Assembly: GCA_002707365.1 (NCBI GenBank)
Contig: PAMQ01000019.1
Coordinates: 1-46,367 of the forward strand
Reading direction: 5' to 3'
Origin: Trueperaceae bacterium
GTDB lineage: Bacteria; Deinococcota; Deinococci; Deinococcales; Trueperaceae
DNA length: 46,367 bases
The position numbers and the translations under genes were made by a program. The notes beneath the pieces were generated by a model. That model did not search any database, was not told the origin of the DNA, and saw nothing but the letters and a program-made list of their open reading frames with translations. Positions 31,883 to 41,013 of the stretch are shown here, one piece after another. How positions within the stretch are numbered: the first letter of the stretch is position 1; each line of letters starts with the position of its first letter.

Positions 31883-33415
31883 TTATTCCCACTCAATAGT
31901 CCCTGGTGGTTTACTCGTAATGTCGTAAACAACGCGATTAACTTCAGGAACAGTATTAATGATTCGGTTAGAGATCGTCGCTAAGAATTCGTGTGGAAGG
32001 CGTGACCAGTCTGCAGTCATGCCGTCTTTGCTGGAAACTGCACGCAAGGCTATCGTGTGCTCGTAAGTTCGGCCATCACCCATTACGCCTACCGAACGCA
32101 GTGGCGTTAGAATAGCTAGAGCTTGCCAGGTTTGATCATACATCTCGAACTCTTTTAATCCGTCTATGAAGATGTGATCTACTTGGCGGAGTACAGCTAG
32201 TCTTTCTTGGGTAATCTCCCCGATGCAACGGATGGCAAGGCCTGGTCCTGGAAACGGGTGCCGGTCACGTAATGATTTCGGGAGTCCTAATGTACTGGCT
32301 ATTGCACGAATTTCATCTTTAAATAATGTCCGGAACGGTTCAAGGAGGTCGAATGTCAGGTCCTCAGGTAAGCCTCCCACGTTGTGATGAGACTTAATGT
32401 TGGCCGCTCCATCGCCACCAGCTGACTCAATAACGTCAGGGTAAAGAGTTCCTTGAGCAAGAAACCGGATATGCCCAAATTTCTTTTGGAGGTCTTTAGC
32501 GGCAATGTTGAAAACTTCAATGAATTCAGCCCCGATTATTTTCCGTTTGTCTTCAGGATCAGTTACGCCAGAAAGGGCCGTGAGGAATTGCTCAGCAGCT
32601 TGTATCACTGTTAAGTTGATACCGAGGTCCCGTAAAGATGCCTCCACTTCCTCCGCTTCACCTTCGCGGAGGAGACCATGATCGACAAAAACTGCGTGAA
32701 GGCGTTCTCCAATGGCTCTATGCAGTAGTAGGCCCAGGGTGCTCGAGTCTACTCCTCCTGAAATCCCAAGCAACACTTGGTCTTCCCCTACTTCTTTTTT
32801 CGCGTTTAAAGTTAGGGAATCTACAATGCTTTCTGGCGTCCAAGAGCGGTCGGCTTCGATAGCGTCTAGAAAATTTCTCAAAATCTGGTCGCCTTGAGGA
32901 GTGTGTTGAACTTCTGGGTGGAATTGGAGTCCGTAATAGCCTTTGTTGGCATTCTCCATAGCGGCTATGGGGCAGTTGTCAGTCGATCCGGTGACTTTAA
33001 AACCGTCAGGGATTTCAATCACTGAATCTCCGTGACTCATCCAGGCTATGAAGTCTCCTTCGACTCCTTTGAACAAAAGTCCATCGAACTCATTAAGAAT
33101 GGCCTTGCCGTATTCTCGAAGCGAACTTGGTTCGACGACTCCTCCGAGAGCTCGGGCTAAAAGATGCATTCCGTAGCAGATGGCCAGAATTGGTATTTCT
33201 GATTCAACAAGGCCTTCAGGAAGCCCCGGAGCTCCTTCGGCATAAACACTTTCGGGCCCTCCCGAGAGGATGATGCCGGAAGGTTCGTGGGATCGCACCT
33301 CCTGCAGGTTTACATCAGCATTTACAATAATTGAAAAGACATTGAGCTCACGCAATCTCCGGGTTATTAACCTGGTGTATTGTGACCCATAGTCGATTAC
33401 CACCACGTTGCCCAT
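31883..33415 (-). CDS. guaA: GMP synthase (glutamine-hydrolysing)
   Basis: GuaA converts XMP to GMP with ATP and glutamine. From ATG 33415 it has 510 residues (E. coli 525), starting [13 protein letters not shown]. The class I amidotransferase domain has Cys80 in AICYGMH and the His-Glu pair in FHPEVQHTP. The ATP pyrophosphatase domain has the P-loop [12 protein letters not shown], followed by [11 protein letters not shown]. The C-terminal dimerisation domain ends KPPGTIEWE, which is nearly invariant. A TTG ten codons upstream extends the frame without support. It is divergent from mrp with a 94-nt gap. Confidence 0.97.
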   Translation of the reverse strand: MGNVVVIDYGSQYTRLITRRLRELNVFSIIVNADVNLQEVRSHEPSGIILSGGPESVYAEGAPGLPEGLVESEIPILAICYGMHLLARALGGVVEPSSLREYGKAILNEFDGLLFKGVEGDFIAWMSHGDSVIEIPDGFKVTGSTDNCPIAAMENANKGYYGLQFHPEVQHTPQGDQILRNFLDAIEADRSWTPESIVDSLTLNAKKEVGEDQVLLGISGGVDSSTLGLLLHRAIGERLHAVFVDHGLLREGEAEEVEASLRDLGINLTVIQAAEQFLTALSGVTDPEDKRKIIGAEFIEVFNIAAKDLQKKFGHIRFLAQGTLYPDVIESAGGDGAANIKSHHNVGGLPEDLTFDLLEPFRTLFKDEIRAIASTLGLPKSLRDRHPFPGPGLAIRCIGEITQERLAVLRQVDHIFIDGLKEFEMYDQTWQALAILTPLRSVGVMGDGRTYEHTIALRAVSSKDGMTADWSRLPHEFLATISNRIINTVPEVNRVVYDITSKPPGTIEWE

Positions 33416-33488
33416 GCGAGAGCTTACCCTGAACGTGTTGAACAATGTCGCGAATCAACTCTTAACAGTCGACTTGTAGCTTAACGGA

Positions 33489-33503
33489 CAGCCTGATAGG
33501 CTG
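33489..33503 (+). promoter_or_regulatory. Tight hairpin at the mrp ribosome-binding site
   Basis: CAGCCT (33489-33494), loop GAT and AGGCTG (33498-33503) form a perfect 6-bp stem ending 6 nt before the mrp ATG. The only Shine-Dalgarno-like bases (AGG) are inside the stem, so the fold would hide the ribosome-binding site. Confidence 0.4.
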
Positions 33504-33509
33504 CGGCGT

Positions 33510-34562
33510 ATGGCAGGAATTGATAAGGCAATAGTAATGGAAGCCTTAAAGCAGATTAATGAGCCAGCAATTGGCAGGGACCTTGTGAGCTTAGGATTGA
33601 TCGATAGTATTGATATTTCTGAAAGTAAGGTTTCAATTCGCATTGAACTCGGTATGTTTGCAAGTCCGCATAGGGATTCGATTGAGGTAGGGGTTCGCGA
33701 TGCGCTCCTTGGTGTTGGCGCTAGTGAAGTAGAGACCAAGTTCAGCGTAGTTGTACGAGGGCCACAAAAGGAACCATTGCAAGGAGTCAAAAACATCATC
33801 GCAATAGGATCTGGAAAGGGTGGTGTGGGTAAGTCTACCGTCACCGCTAATCTTGCTGCTAATCTTGCTGCTGATGGAGCTTCCGTGGGTCTGTTAGACG
33901 CTGACATATATGGTCCTAGTCAGGGGAAAATGTTTGCGGTTGAGGGTCGGCGGTTAATGGCCGATGACGAAAAAAATATGCTTCCCCTCAAAAGTTATGG
34001 AGTGCGTATCATCTCTATCGCTAACCTTGTAGAAGACGGTCAAGCCCTTACGTGGCGAGGCCCGATTTTGCACGGTACTATCAATCAAATGCTGAATCAA
34101 ACTAGCTGGGGAGAACTTGACTATTTATTGATTGATCTGCCACCAGGAACTGGCGATGTTCAGTTATCATTAAGTCAGCTTGTGAATGTTACCGGAGCCG
34201 TACTAGTTACTACACCACAAGATATGGCTCTTCTGGATGTCCGAAGGGCGTGTAGTATGTTCCGTAAGACTCATATTCCTGTATTTGGCGTGCTTGAAAA
34301 TATGGCCTACTATCAACTGCCTGATGGTACACGCGATTACATTTTTGGTGAGGGTGGCGCTGAGGAATTGGCCAAATCTGAAAGCCTACAGCTTTTAGGG
34401 CAGATTCCCATTGCTCGTTCTATAAGAGAGTCTGGGGATAAAGGCAAACCGTTTGTTTTGACGGATCCGGATGACCCCCAGGCCCAGGCTTTTCGGGACG
34501 CAGCACGTGGACTAGCAGGAATAATTAGCACTCAAGTGGCCATGGAGCTGCCGCTACTCTAA
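33510..34562 (+). CDS. mrp: Mrp/ApbC family iron-sulfur carrier ATPase
   Basis: Mrp/ApbC proteins are P-loop ATPases that carry Fe-S clusters to target proteins. The 350 residues have an N-terminal MIP18/DUF59 domain (about 1-85). The deviant Walker A GSGKGGVGKST (about 100-110) is followed by LDADIYGPSQGKM and IDLPPGTGDVQLS. The C-terminal CxxC that binds the cluster in many homologues is missing: ENMAYYQLPDGTRDYIFGEGG has no Cys there. The same replacement is known in other phyla, such as cyanobacteria. Cluster binding must therefore be different or lost. It is divergent from guaA. Confidence 0.93.
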   Translation: MAGIDKAIVMEALKQINEPAIGRDLVSLGLIDSIDISESKVSIRIELGMFASPHRDSIEVGVRDALLGVGASEVETKFSVVVRGPQKEPLQGVKNIIAIGSGKGGVGKSTVTANLAANLAADGASVGLLDADIYGPSQGKMFAVEGRRLMADDEKNMLPLKSYGVRIISIANLVEDGQALTWRGPILHGTINQMLNQTSWGELDYLLIDLPPGTGDVQLSLSQLVNVTGAVLVTTPQDMALLDVRRACSMFRKTHIPVFGVLENMAYYQLPDGTRDYIFGEGGAEELAKSESLQLLGQIPIARSIRESGDKGKPFVLTDPDDPQAQAFRDAARGLAGIISTQVAMELPLL

Positions 34563-34967
34563 TTAGTAAGTCCGGAATCTGATTGCTAAGAACTCAAGAG
34601 GCAGAGAAAAAAGGTTTATGAATCTCTTAGTTCAAAGTATTTATGTTTCTACTAATCGCAGAAGTACCTGCTACCTGGGTTTGCTAAAAGATACTGCATT
34701 CGATAGATTTGTGTGGCGGACCTAACAACGATTGCCTAAATACTTTAGTGACGTATGCAGATTTGGACATGTGAAGGGTCAAGTATTCTACTGGACCCTC
34801 TAGGGGTTAATTAGCAAGTTAGGCTTAAAAAAGGGTTTAATTGTTAACACAGGCAGTTGGAACTGAGAAATGCAGTTAACTTCTTGAATAGAAATGTCTG
34901 TAATGATGATTATTTTTACTAGGTCGGAGGGTATAACCTCTGCTTCCAGTATGAACGGTGGTTATTA
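34563..34967. other. Gene-free region upstream of valS
   Basis: These 405 nt have no convincing ORF. They hold a hairpin AGGGTC/GACCCT with a 13-nt loop (34775-34799). The GACCCT arm can alternatively pair with the adjacent AGGG at 34802-34805. A weak promoter candidate, TTGAAT (34884-34889) with GATTAT (34908-34913) and an 18-nt spacer, lies nearer the gene. I see no T-box consensus. Confidence 0.45.
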
Positions 34968-37589
34968 ATGAAGGTTTCGGCGTTTCCTGAAATGGCTAGT
35001 CGCTACGATCCATTTGATGTTGAAGAGCGTTGGGCTAAACTTTGGAAAGAAGAGCCTTTTGAGGCTTTGCCAAATAGTGAAAGAGAACCTTTTTGCGTTG
35101 TGATTCCACCTCCTAATGTGACTGGAAACCTTCACTTAGGACATGCTTTCGACAACACGATTATCGATGCGTTAGTTCGGTTCAAAAGGATGCAAGGGTA
35201 CGAAACCCTTTATCAACCCGGTACTGACCATGCAGGCATTAGTACCCAAGTGGTAGTTGAACGAGCAGTACTTGCAGAGGAAGGCGTTAGCCGTCACGAT
35301 CTTGGTCGCGACGAGTTCCTAAAACGGGTGTGGACTTGGAAGGAAAAATACGGGGGAGTAATTTTAGAACAATTACAGCGCCTGGGTATTTCTGCTGATT
35401 GGAATAGACTCCGATTCACAATGGACGAAGGCTTGAGCCGAGCAGTTAGAAAACAATTTGTGGATCTCTATCATCAAGGGCTGGTATATAGGGGCGAGCG
35501 CATAGTTAATTGGGATCCTCGTAGTCAGACCACCCTGTCTGAGTTAGAGGTAGATCGTGACGAACGTCCCGGAAAGCTATATACCTTGGCATATGAACAT
35601 GCAGACGGTAGTCACTTAGGCATAGCTACCGTTCGACCTGAAACCATATTTGGCGATGCTGCTGTTGCCGTTAACCCCAACGATGATCGCTTTCGTCATC
35701 TTGTGGGGAAGAAAGTTAAGATTCCGCTCACCAACCGTTGGGTTCCCATCATTGCTGATTCTAATGTAGACATGGAGTTCGGTTCAGGAGTGTTAAAGGT
35801 TACTCCTGCTCATGACCAAACTGATTTCGAGATTGGTGAACGACACGACCTTCCTTGCCTCAGCGTAATTGATCGAAATGCATGTCTCACAAGCGAACTT
35901 GTTCCGACCGAATTTCAGGGTTTAGATCGTTTCGAAGCTCGGGAGCGAGTAGTTGAGGCCCTAAAAATTAATGGTGCTGTTCTTAGTGTCAAGAAGCATA
36001 CGATTCCAATCGGGATTTCAGGTAGAACTGGGGAGCCAGTTGAACCCATTCTTTCTGAGCAGTGGTTTTACAACACGGACAGCGCAGCCCAACGGGTCTT
36101 GAAAGCTCTCGATGACGGGGAAATTAGGTTGCATCCAGAGCGATACGCAAAGGTGAACCGAGACTGGCTAGCTAATATTCGGCACTGGAACATCTCACGA
36201 CAACTGTGGTGGGGTCACCAAATTCCAGCTTGGTATGACCATGAAGGGAACATTTACGTTCCTGATCCAGACGACCCATTTACTGATGCTCCTGACGATC
36301 CTCGCTACGAGAACTTGCAATTGGTTCAGGACTCCGACGTATTTGACACCTGGTTTTCGTCGAATCTTTGGCCATTTTCTACACTTGGCTGGCCTGATGT
36401 GAACGATCCGTTTTACCGTAAGTTTTACCCGACTTCAGTACTAGTCACTGGTTACGACATTCTCTTTTTTTGGGTAGCAAGAATGCAAATGTCTGGTTAT
36501 CACTTTACGGATTCTAAACCGTTTCGGGATGTACTTTTACACGGCCTGATTTTAGACGAAGAAGGTCGTAAAATGTCGAAATCGAAAAACAATGGGATCG
36601 ATCCACTCGTAGTCATTAGTGAATATGGTGCTGATGCGTTACGCTTTGCCATGTCTTACGCTTCGACAGGCGGCCAAGATATTCGTTGGGATCAGCGCCG
36701 AGTCGAAATGGGCAGGAACTTCAATAACAAACTATGGAATGCAGCGCGGTTTGCCTTTATCAATATTGGAAAAGATCCAAAAGCCGGTTCACCCACAAGT
36801 CTAGCGGATCGCTGGATGATGAGTCGCCTTCAAAGAGCTATCTTCGAAATCACTGGAGAAATGGAATCCTTCGAGTTAGGTCAAGCCAGCCGCTCGATGT
36901 ACGAATTTGTATGGAGCGAGTTTTGTGATTGGTATCTCGAGGCCTCTAAAGCATCTCTACGAAATGACGATTCGGGTACTAGGAGAGTGCTCAGCTTCAC
37001 TTTAAAGACAATTCTCAAGCTTCTTCACCCCCTAATACCGTTTATCACATCAGAGATATATACGCATTTTGATGCCGATGAGCAGCTCGGGTTAGCTTCG
37101 TGGCCAGAGGTCGACGAGAACTTATTGGATCCGGAAGCTGAACAAGAATTTGATCATCTTCGTGAGGCCGTGGGAGCAGTACGCAACTTGCGATCTGAGG
37201 CGAACCTCTCTCCGTCTCAGAATATTACAATTTTTGCGGATGGCCCAGCAGCATCTATCCTCTACAACAACCGGGACGTATTTCAGGATTTAACCCGGAG
37301 CAAACTTCTTGAGGGGAAACCTGAAGGAATGTCTCTTTCGCAGGTGGTGCCAGATATTGAGGTGGTACTACCTTTTGCGGGGTTAATTGATGGTAGGGAA
37401 TGGCGCGATAGGCAAGAAAAGCGAGTTGCGCAACTAAAAAAAGACCAAGAACGCAGTAATAAGAAACTTTCGAATGACAAGTTTATTAGGAATGCTCCGG
37501 CAGAAGTTGTTCAAGAAGAAAGACGTCGTTTAACCGAAACTGGCGAGCTGCTTGCACAAATACAGGCGAGTTTACTGCGTGTTGGCTAA
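34968..37589 (+). CDS. valS: Valyl-tRNA synthetase
   Basis: ValS is a class I aminoacyl-tRNA synthetase of 873 residues. The HIGH-type motif is HLGH at 56-59 in PPNVTGNLHLGHAF, and KMSKS is at 535-539. The CP1 editing domain lies between about 190 and 330 (RPETIFGDAAVAVNP). An anticodon-binding domain follows (DWYLEASKASL), then a C-terminal coiled coil (about 805-870) of the ValS type. A GGTGG Shine-Dalgarno lies 7 nt before ATG 34968. It is followed by pstS after 81 nt, with a separate regulatory element between. Confidence 0.97.
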   Translation: MKVSAFPEMASRYDPFDVEERWAKLWKEEPFEALPNSEREPFCVVIPPPNVTGNLHLGHAFDNTIIDALVRFKRMQGYETLYQPGTDHAGISTQVVVERAVLAEEGVSRHDLGRDEFLKRVWTWKEKYGGVILEQLQRLGISADWNRLRFTMDEGLSRAVRKQFVDLYHQGLVYRGERIVNWDPRSQTTLSELEVDRDERPGKLYTLAYEHADGSHLGIATVRPETIFGDAAVAVNPNDDRFRHLVGKKVKIPLTNRWVPIIADSNVDMEFGSGVLKVTPAHDQTDFEIGERHDLPCLSVIDRNACLTSELVPTEFQGLDRFEARERVVEALKINGAVLSVKKHTIPIGISGRTGEPVEPILSEQWFYNTDSAAQRVLKALDDGEIRLHPERYAKVNRDWLANIRHWNISRQLWWGHQIPAWYDHEGNIYVPDPDDPFTDAPDDPRYENLQLVQDSDVFDTWFSSNLWPFSTLGWPDVNDPFYRKFYPTSVLVTGYDILFFWVARMQMSGYHFTDSKPFRDVLLHGLILDEEGRKMSKSKNNGIDPLVVISEYGADALRFAMSYASTGGQDIRWDQRRVEMGRNFNNKLWNAARFAFINIGKDPKAGSPTSLADRWMMSRLQRAIFEITGEMESFELGQASRSMYEFVWSEFCDWYLEASKASLRNDDSGTRRVLSFTLKTILKLLHPLIPFITSEIYTHFDADEQLGLASWPEVDENLLDPEAEQEFDHLREAVGAVRNLRSEANLSPSQNITIFADGPAASILYNNRDVFQDLTRSKLLEGKPEGMSLSQVVPDIEVVLPFAGLIDGREWRDRQEKRVAQLKKDQERSNKKLSNDKFIRNAPAEVVQEERRRLTETGELLAQIQASLLRVG

Positions 37590-37612
37590 AGAACGGGATT
37601 TGGACGGCAGTG

Positions 37613-37640
37613 CTGAGCCAGGCTGACAAATCCTTGACAT
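37613..37640 (+). promoter_or_regulatory. Pho-box-like direct repeats upstream of pstS
   Basis: CTGACAA (37623-37629) and TTGACAT (37634-37640) are separated by 4 nt, an 11-bp period like the PhoB Pho box (two CTGTCAT-like 7-mers with a 4-bp spacer). A weaker CTGAGCC lies 10 bp upstream (37613-37619). TTGACA may also serve as a -35. The position before the phosphate transporter operon supports phosphate control, but a PhoB-type regulator is not in the window. Confidence 0.45.
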
Positions 37641-37670
37641 GGCTTTAGTAGGCTTTAGTCGGAGGTAGAA

Positions 37671-38630
37671 ATGATTCTTATCCGAAGATGTGTAGCCCTT
37701 CTTGCGCTCTTGAGTGCTGTAGTTATAGCACAGGAAATCCGTATTGATGGATCCTCTACTGTTTATCCGATTACATTAGCAGTAGCTGAAGAATTTTCAA
37801 TCGAATACCCCGATGCTAATGTAAGCGTTGCCTTTTCTGGCACTGGCGGTGGGTTCAAGAAATTCTGTGTTGGTGAAGCCCAGGTAACAAATGCGAGCCG
37901 CATCGTTAAAACCAGCGAGTGGGAGTTATGTGAAACTAACGGGGTGGAGTTTGTTGAGATACCAGTGGCTTTTGATGCGCTAACCGTCGCCGTTAACAAG
38001 GAAAACGACTGGGCTACTTGCATGAGCGTCGAAGAGCTTAACATGATTTGGCGACCCGGCTCGACTGTTAACACCTGGAGTGAAATACGACCCGAATGGC
38101 CAAACCAGGAGATTGTGTTATACGCCCCAGGAGTCGATTCAGGTACTTTCGACTACTTTACTGACGAGATTAACGGTGAAAGTGGTGCTGTACGCACGGA
38201 TTTCTTCCCCAGCGAGGACGACAACGTTCTAGTGCAAGGCATTGAGCAAGATGTTAACGCGCTCGGTTTCTTCGGTTACGCCTATTACCTCGAAGAGGCC
38301 GATAAACTCAACGCAGTACACATTGATGGTGGTGAAGGCTGTGTCGAACCAAGTACGACCACAATCGAGGGAGGTGTCTACACTCCGTTAGCTCGCCCGC
38401 TATTTATTTATGTGAGTAAAAACGCTACGGAATCTCATCCATACCTGCAGACTTTCGTCGAGTTTTACCTTTCTTACGAAGCTCGTGAGTTCATCGCTGA
38501 TACAGGATATGCGTTGCTTGATGAAGAAGCTTACGAGCTTTCCCTCGAGCGCTTCAACAGTAGTTCAACCGGTTCTATCTTTATTGATGGTGCTGGCAAG
38601 ACAGTCCTAGAAGTACTTGGAGCAGAGTAG
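37671..38630 (+). CDS. pstS: Phosphate ABC transporter substrate-binding protein PstS
   Basis: PstS captures phosphate in the periplasm. The 319 residues start with a signal peptide (CVALLALLSAVVIAQE, cleavage near residue 20). Phosphate-binding segments are visible: RIDGSSTVYPIT, FSGTGGGFKKFC, VDSGTFDYFTDEI and the TNASR loop. GGAGG lies 5 nt before ATG 37671. Between the upstream repeats and this start there is a 10-bp tandem repeat, GGCTTTAGTA/GGCTTTAGTC (37641-37660). Confidence 0.95.
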   Translation: MILIRRCVALLALLSAVVIAQEIRIDGSSTVYPITLAVAEEFSIEYPDANVSVAFSGTGGGFKKFCVGEAQVTNASRIVKTSEWELCETNGVEFVEIPVAFDALTVAVNKENDWATCMSVEELNMIWRPGSTVNTWSEIRPEWPNQEIVLYAPGVDSGTFDYFTDEINGESGAVRTDFFPSEDDNVLVQGIEQDVNALGFFGYAYYLEEADKLNAVHIDGGEGCVEPSTTTIEGGVYTPLARPLFIYVSKNATESHPYLQTFVEFYLSYEAREFIADTGYALLDEEAYELSLERFNSSSTGSIFIDGAGKTVLEVLGAE

Positions 38631-38672
38631 AAAGAACTGACTCTGGTAGGAACCTTATTTAACTGGGTTAAG

Positions 38673-38719
38673 CTAGTCCCCGAGGTTACTTGGGGTCTAG
38701 CCGCCCATTAGTGGCTTTT
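38673..38719 (+). terminator. Two overlapping hairpins between pstS and pstC (possible attenuator)
   Basis: CTAGTCCCC (38673-38681) pairs with GGGGTCTAG (38692-38700) with one T-T mismatch. A second stem, AGCCGC (38699-38704) with GTGGCT (38711-38716, one G-U pair), ends in a short T run. The stems share two bases and would exclude each other's outer pair. A partial terminator here would raise PstS over the membrane subunits. Confidence 0.4.
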
Positions 38720-38752
38720 ATAAGAAACTTCTGTCCTTGCGGTTGCTACATA

Positions 38753-39709
38753 ATGAGAGGCGTAATTATCAGTAGCCAACGAGAATTAGCTCAAAAAACA
38801 GGCCTTGCTCGTAGAGGAAATCGCCGTGTTCGCGAGGCAATTATAGGTTTCATGCTTTTTGTTTTTGCTAGCATATCGATACTCACTACTTTTGCAGTGA
38901 TAGTTGTACTAGCCCGCGAAACAATAGGACTCTTCCTCGACCCAGCTGTGACTCTTTGGGAATTCGTGACCTCGCGGGAATGGACCCCATTATTTGCAGA
39001 GAGCCAAAGAAGCTTTGGTATTTCACCATTGCTTCTTGGGACACTCCTTGTTACTACCATCGCTCTTGTCACAGGACTCCCGATGGGATTGGGTGCAGCT
39101 GTATTCCTTTCTGAATTCGCAAGTCCACGTGCGAGGCGGACAGCTGTTCCGATACTTGAGGTTCTTGCTGGGATCCCTACGGTTGTGTTGGGTTATTTTG
39201 CGTTGCTATTTGTTACCCCAATATTGCAACAATTCGTACCAGGTTTAAAGTTTTTTAATCCTTTATCCGCTGGTATTGTGATGGGCTTTATGATCCTACC
39301 TACGGTTTCAAGCATATCTATAGATTCTATGCAAGCTGTCCCTAGGTCGCTGCGTGAGGCCGCTTATGGGCTGGGTGGCACAAAATATGAAGTGGTTACC
39401 AGAGTCGTCATTCCTGCGGCCCTGTCAGGAATTGTGGCCTCATTTATTTTGGCAATGTCTCGCGCTATCGGCGAGACGATGATAGTAACTCTAGCGGCCG
39501 GCCAGAAACCAAATTTTACCTTTGACCCTAGGGAAACCATAGCTACAATGACTTCGTTTATTGTGCAAGCTGCTACCGGCGATCAGCCAGCTGGCTCCAT
39601 AGCATCCCGATCTCTATTTGCTGTAGCGTCCACACTATTCGTAATGACTCTTGGTCTCAACGTATTGTCTCAAATCGTAGTTCGTCGTTTTGCAGAGAAA
39701 TACGAATGA
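38753..39709 (+). CDS. pstC: Phosphate ABC transporter permease PstC
   Basis: PstC is one of the two permease subunits. From ATG 38753 there are 318 residues with six predicted helices. The first is at about 28-55 (EAIIGFMLFVFASISILTTF). The EAA loop that contacts the ATPase is EAAYGLGGTKYEVVTRVVIP. ATG 38753 is preferred because the frame upstream to TTG 38690 runs through the intergenic hairpins and contains a Cys-rich stretch not expected of PstC. No Shine-Dalgarno is clear. The stop overlaps pstA by 4 nt (ATGA). Confidence 0.93.
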   Translation: MRGVIISSQRELAQKTGLARRGNRRVREAIIGFMLFVFASISILTTFAVIVVLARETIGLFLDPAVTLWEFVTSREWTPLFAESQRSFGISPLLLGTLLVTTIALVTGLPMGLGAAVFLSEFASPRARRTAVPILEVLAGIPTVVLGYFALLFVTPILQQFVPGLKFFNPLSAGIVMGFMILPTVSSISIDSMQAVPRSLREAAYGLGGTKYEVVTRVVIPAALSGIVASFILAMSRAIGETMIVTLAAGQKPNFTFDPRETIATMTSFIVQAATGDQPAGSIASRSLFAVASTLFVMTLGLNVLSQIVVRRFAEKYE

Positions 39710-40971
39710 CAAGTAACAACACCAAACAGGCCAGTAAGCCCTTAAAGAATGATGGGAATCTTCTTACGTTAAGCGAGCGCAAACATTTGGAAGCTCGTAA
39801 GCGTCGTGGAGTCATGTTCAAGGCATTAACACTGCTTCCAGTGGTATTGGCTATTGGGTTGATTTTAGCTCTACTCGGTGACGTTTTAGTTGGTAGTGTC
39901 TCATGGCAAGTGGTTGAGCCTCGTGGGAGTTCGCAGACTTTTTCTTGGGCCGAGTCTTTTCGCGGTTTTAGTACTTGGAAGCAGGTTGTGAGTCTTGAAT
40001 TATCTGCTCAGGGTCTCGATGCAGCAGAAATTGATGGGCTTTTCCACGATAAGGAACGACTTCGGAAGTTTCGTCTTCGCAATCGAGTCCAGTTTGTGTG
40101 GTTAGCTGACGGCAAATCCTGGCGTTGGTTGGTCTCTAACAGCCGTGATAAGCGAATAGACGACATAGGGGTTTTTAAGGGATTTAGTGAACAGAACGAT
40201 TTGCTTGCTGGTCTTGAGGACGGACAAATTCTGTACCTTAATCCGTGGTTCGATGTTGCTTTTTTCCAGAAGAATGCGTCAAGAACGCCAATTATGGCAG
40301 GCCTCATAAGTGCTCTTGTTGGTAGTTTATGGGTTATTAGTTTCGTAGTTGTTTTTTCATTACCAATTGGGGTTGGAACTGCTGTTTACCTCGAAGAATA
40401 TGCTCCTGATAATGGTTACACTCGCTTTCTTGAGGTAAACCTTCGGAATCTTGCTGGTGTACCAAGTATCGTCTATGGGATATTAGGTCTTTCGGTTTTT
40501 GTCCGCCTGATGCAGATCGGACCAACGGTCCTTGCGGCATCATTGACATTGTCCCTTCTAATATTGCCGGTGGTAGTTATTGCTTCCAGAGAAGCGATAC
40601 GAGGAGTACCGGATTCTCTTCGAGAAGCTAGTTATGGGTTGGGTGCCACAAGGTGGCAGACAGTGAGTCGTATTGTGTTACCTAATGCTATGAATGGGAT
40701 AGTTACGGGAATGATCTTGTCGGTTGCTCGGGCTATAGGGGAGACAGCACCACTGCTTTTAGTAGGTGCTGCTGCTTTTGTCCCCCGCTTACCCGAAGGC
40801 CCGCTATCAACTTATACAGTTATTCCTATTCAGATTTACTCGTGGATTGCGGAGAATGATGCGGAGTTCCAACATGTGGCCTCATCAGGAATAATAACGC
40901 TTTTGGGTGTTTTGGTTATTCTCTATTCGATAGCCTTTTTTGTCCGGCGTCGGTTTGAGAGGAACTGGTAA
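39706..40971 (+). CDS. pstA: Phosphate ABC transporter permease PstA with large periplasmic insertion
   Basis: PstA is the second permease. At 421 residues it is well above the usual 280-300. TM1 is at about 38-62. It is followed by about 130 hydrophilic residues (about 63-195) before the conserved permease core starting IMAGLISALVGSLWVISF. The EAA loop EASYGLGATRWQTVSRIVLP and the end FFVRRRFERNW are normal. Long PstA forms with an extra N-terminal domain occur elsewhere, so this is an insertion rather than an error. It begins by ATGA overlap with pstC. Confidence 0.93.
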   Translation: MTSNNTKQASKPLKNDGNLLTLSERKHLEARKRRGVMFKALTLLPVVLAIGLILALLGDVLVGSVSWQVVEPRGSSQTFSWAESFRGFSTWKQVVSLELSAQGLDAAEIDGLFHDKERLRKFRLRNRVQFVWLADGKSWRWLVSNSRDKRIDDIGVFKGFSEQNDLLAGLEDGQILYLNPWFDVAFFQKNASRTPIMAGLISALVGSLWVISFVVVFSLPIGVGTAVYLEEYAPDNGYTRFLEVNLRNLAGVPSIVYGILGLSVFVRLMQIGPTVLAASLTLSLLILPVVVIASREAIRGVPDSLREASYGLGATRWQTVSRIVLPNAMNGIVTGMILSVARAIGETAPLLLVGAAAFVPRLPEGPLSTYTVIPIQIYSWIAENDAEFQHVASSGIITLLGVLVILYSIAFFVRRRFERNW

Positions 40972-41013
40972 TGTTTTCAGAGGTGCATATCAATAGAAGT
41001 TTTGGAGGTGTTC

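Noticed and set aside
34563-34967. Possible T-box leader for valS
   Set aside because: The region is long and has hairpins, but the T-box consensus (AGGGTGGNACCGCG) and a terminator are absent.
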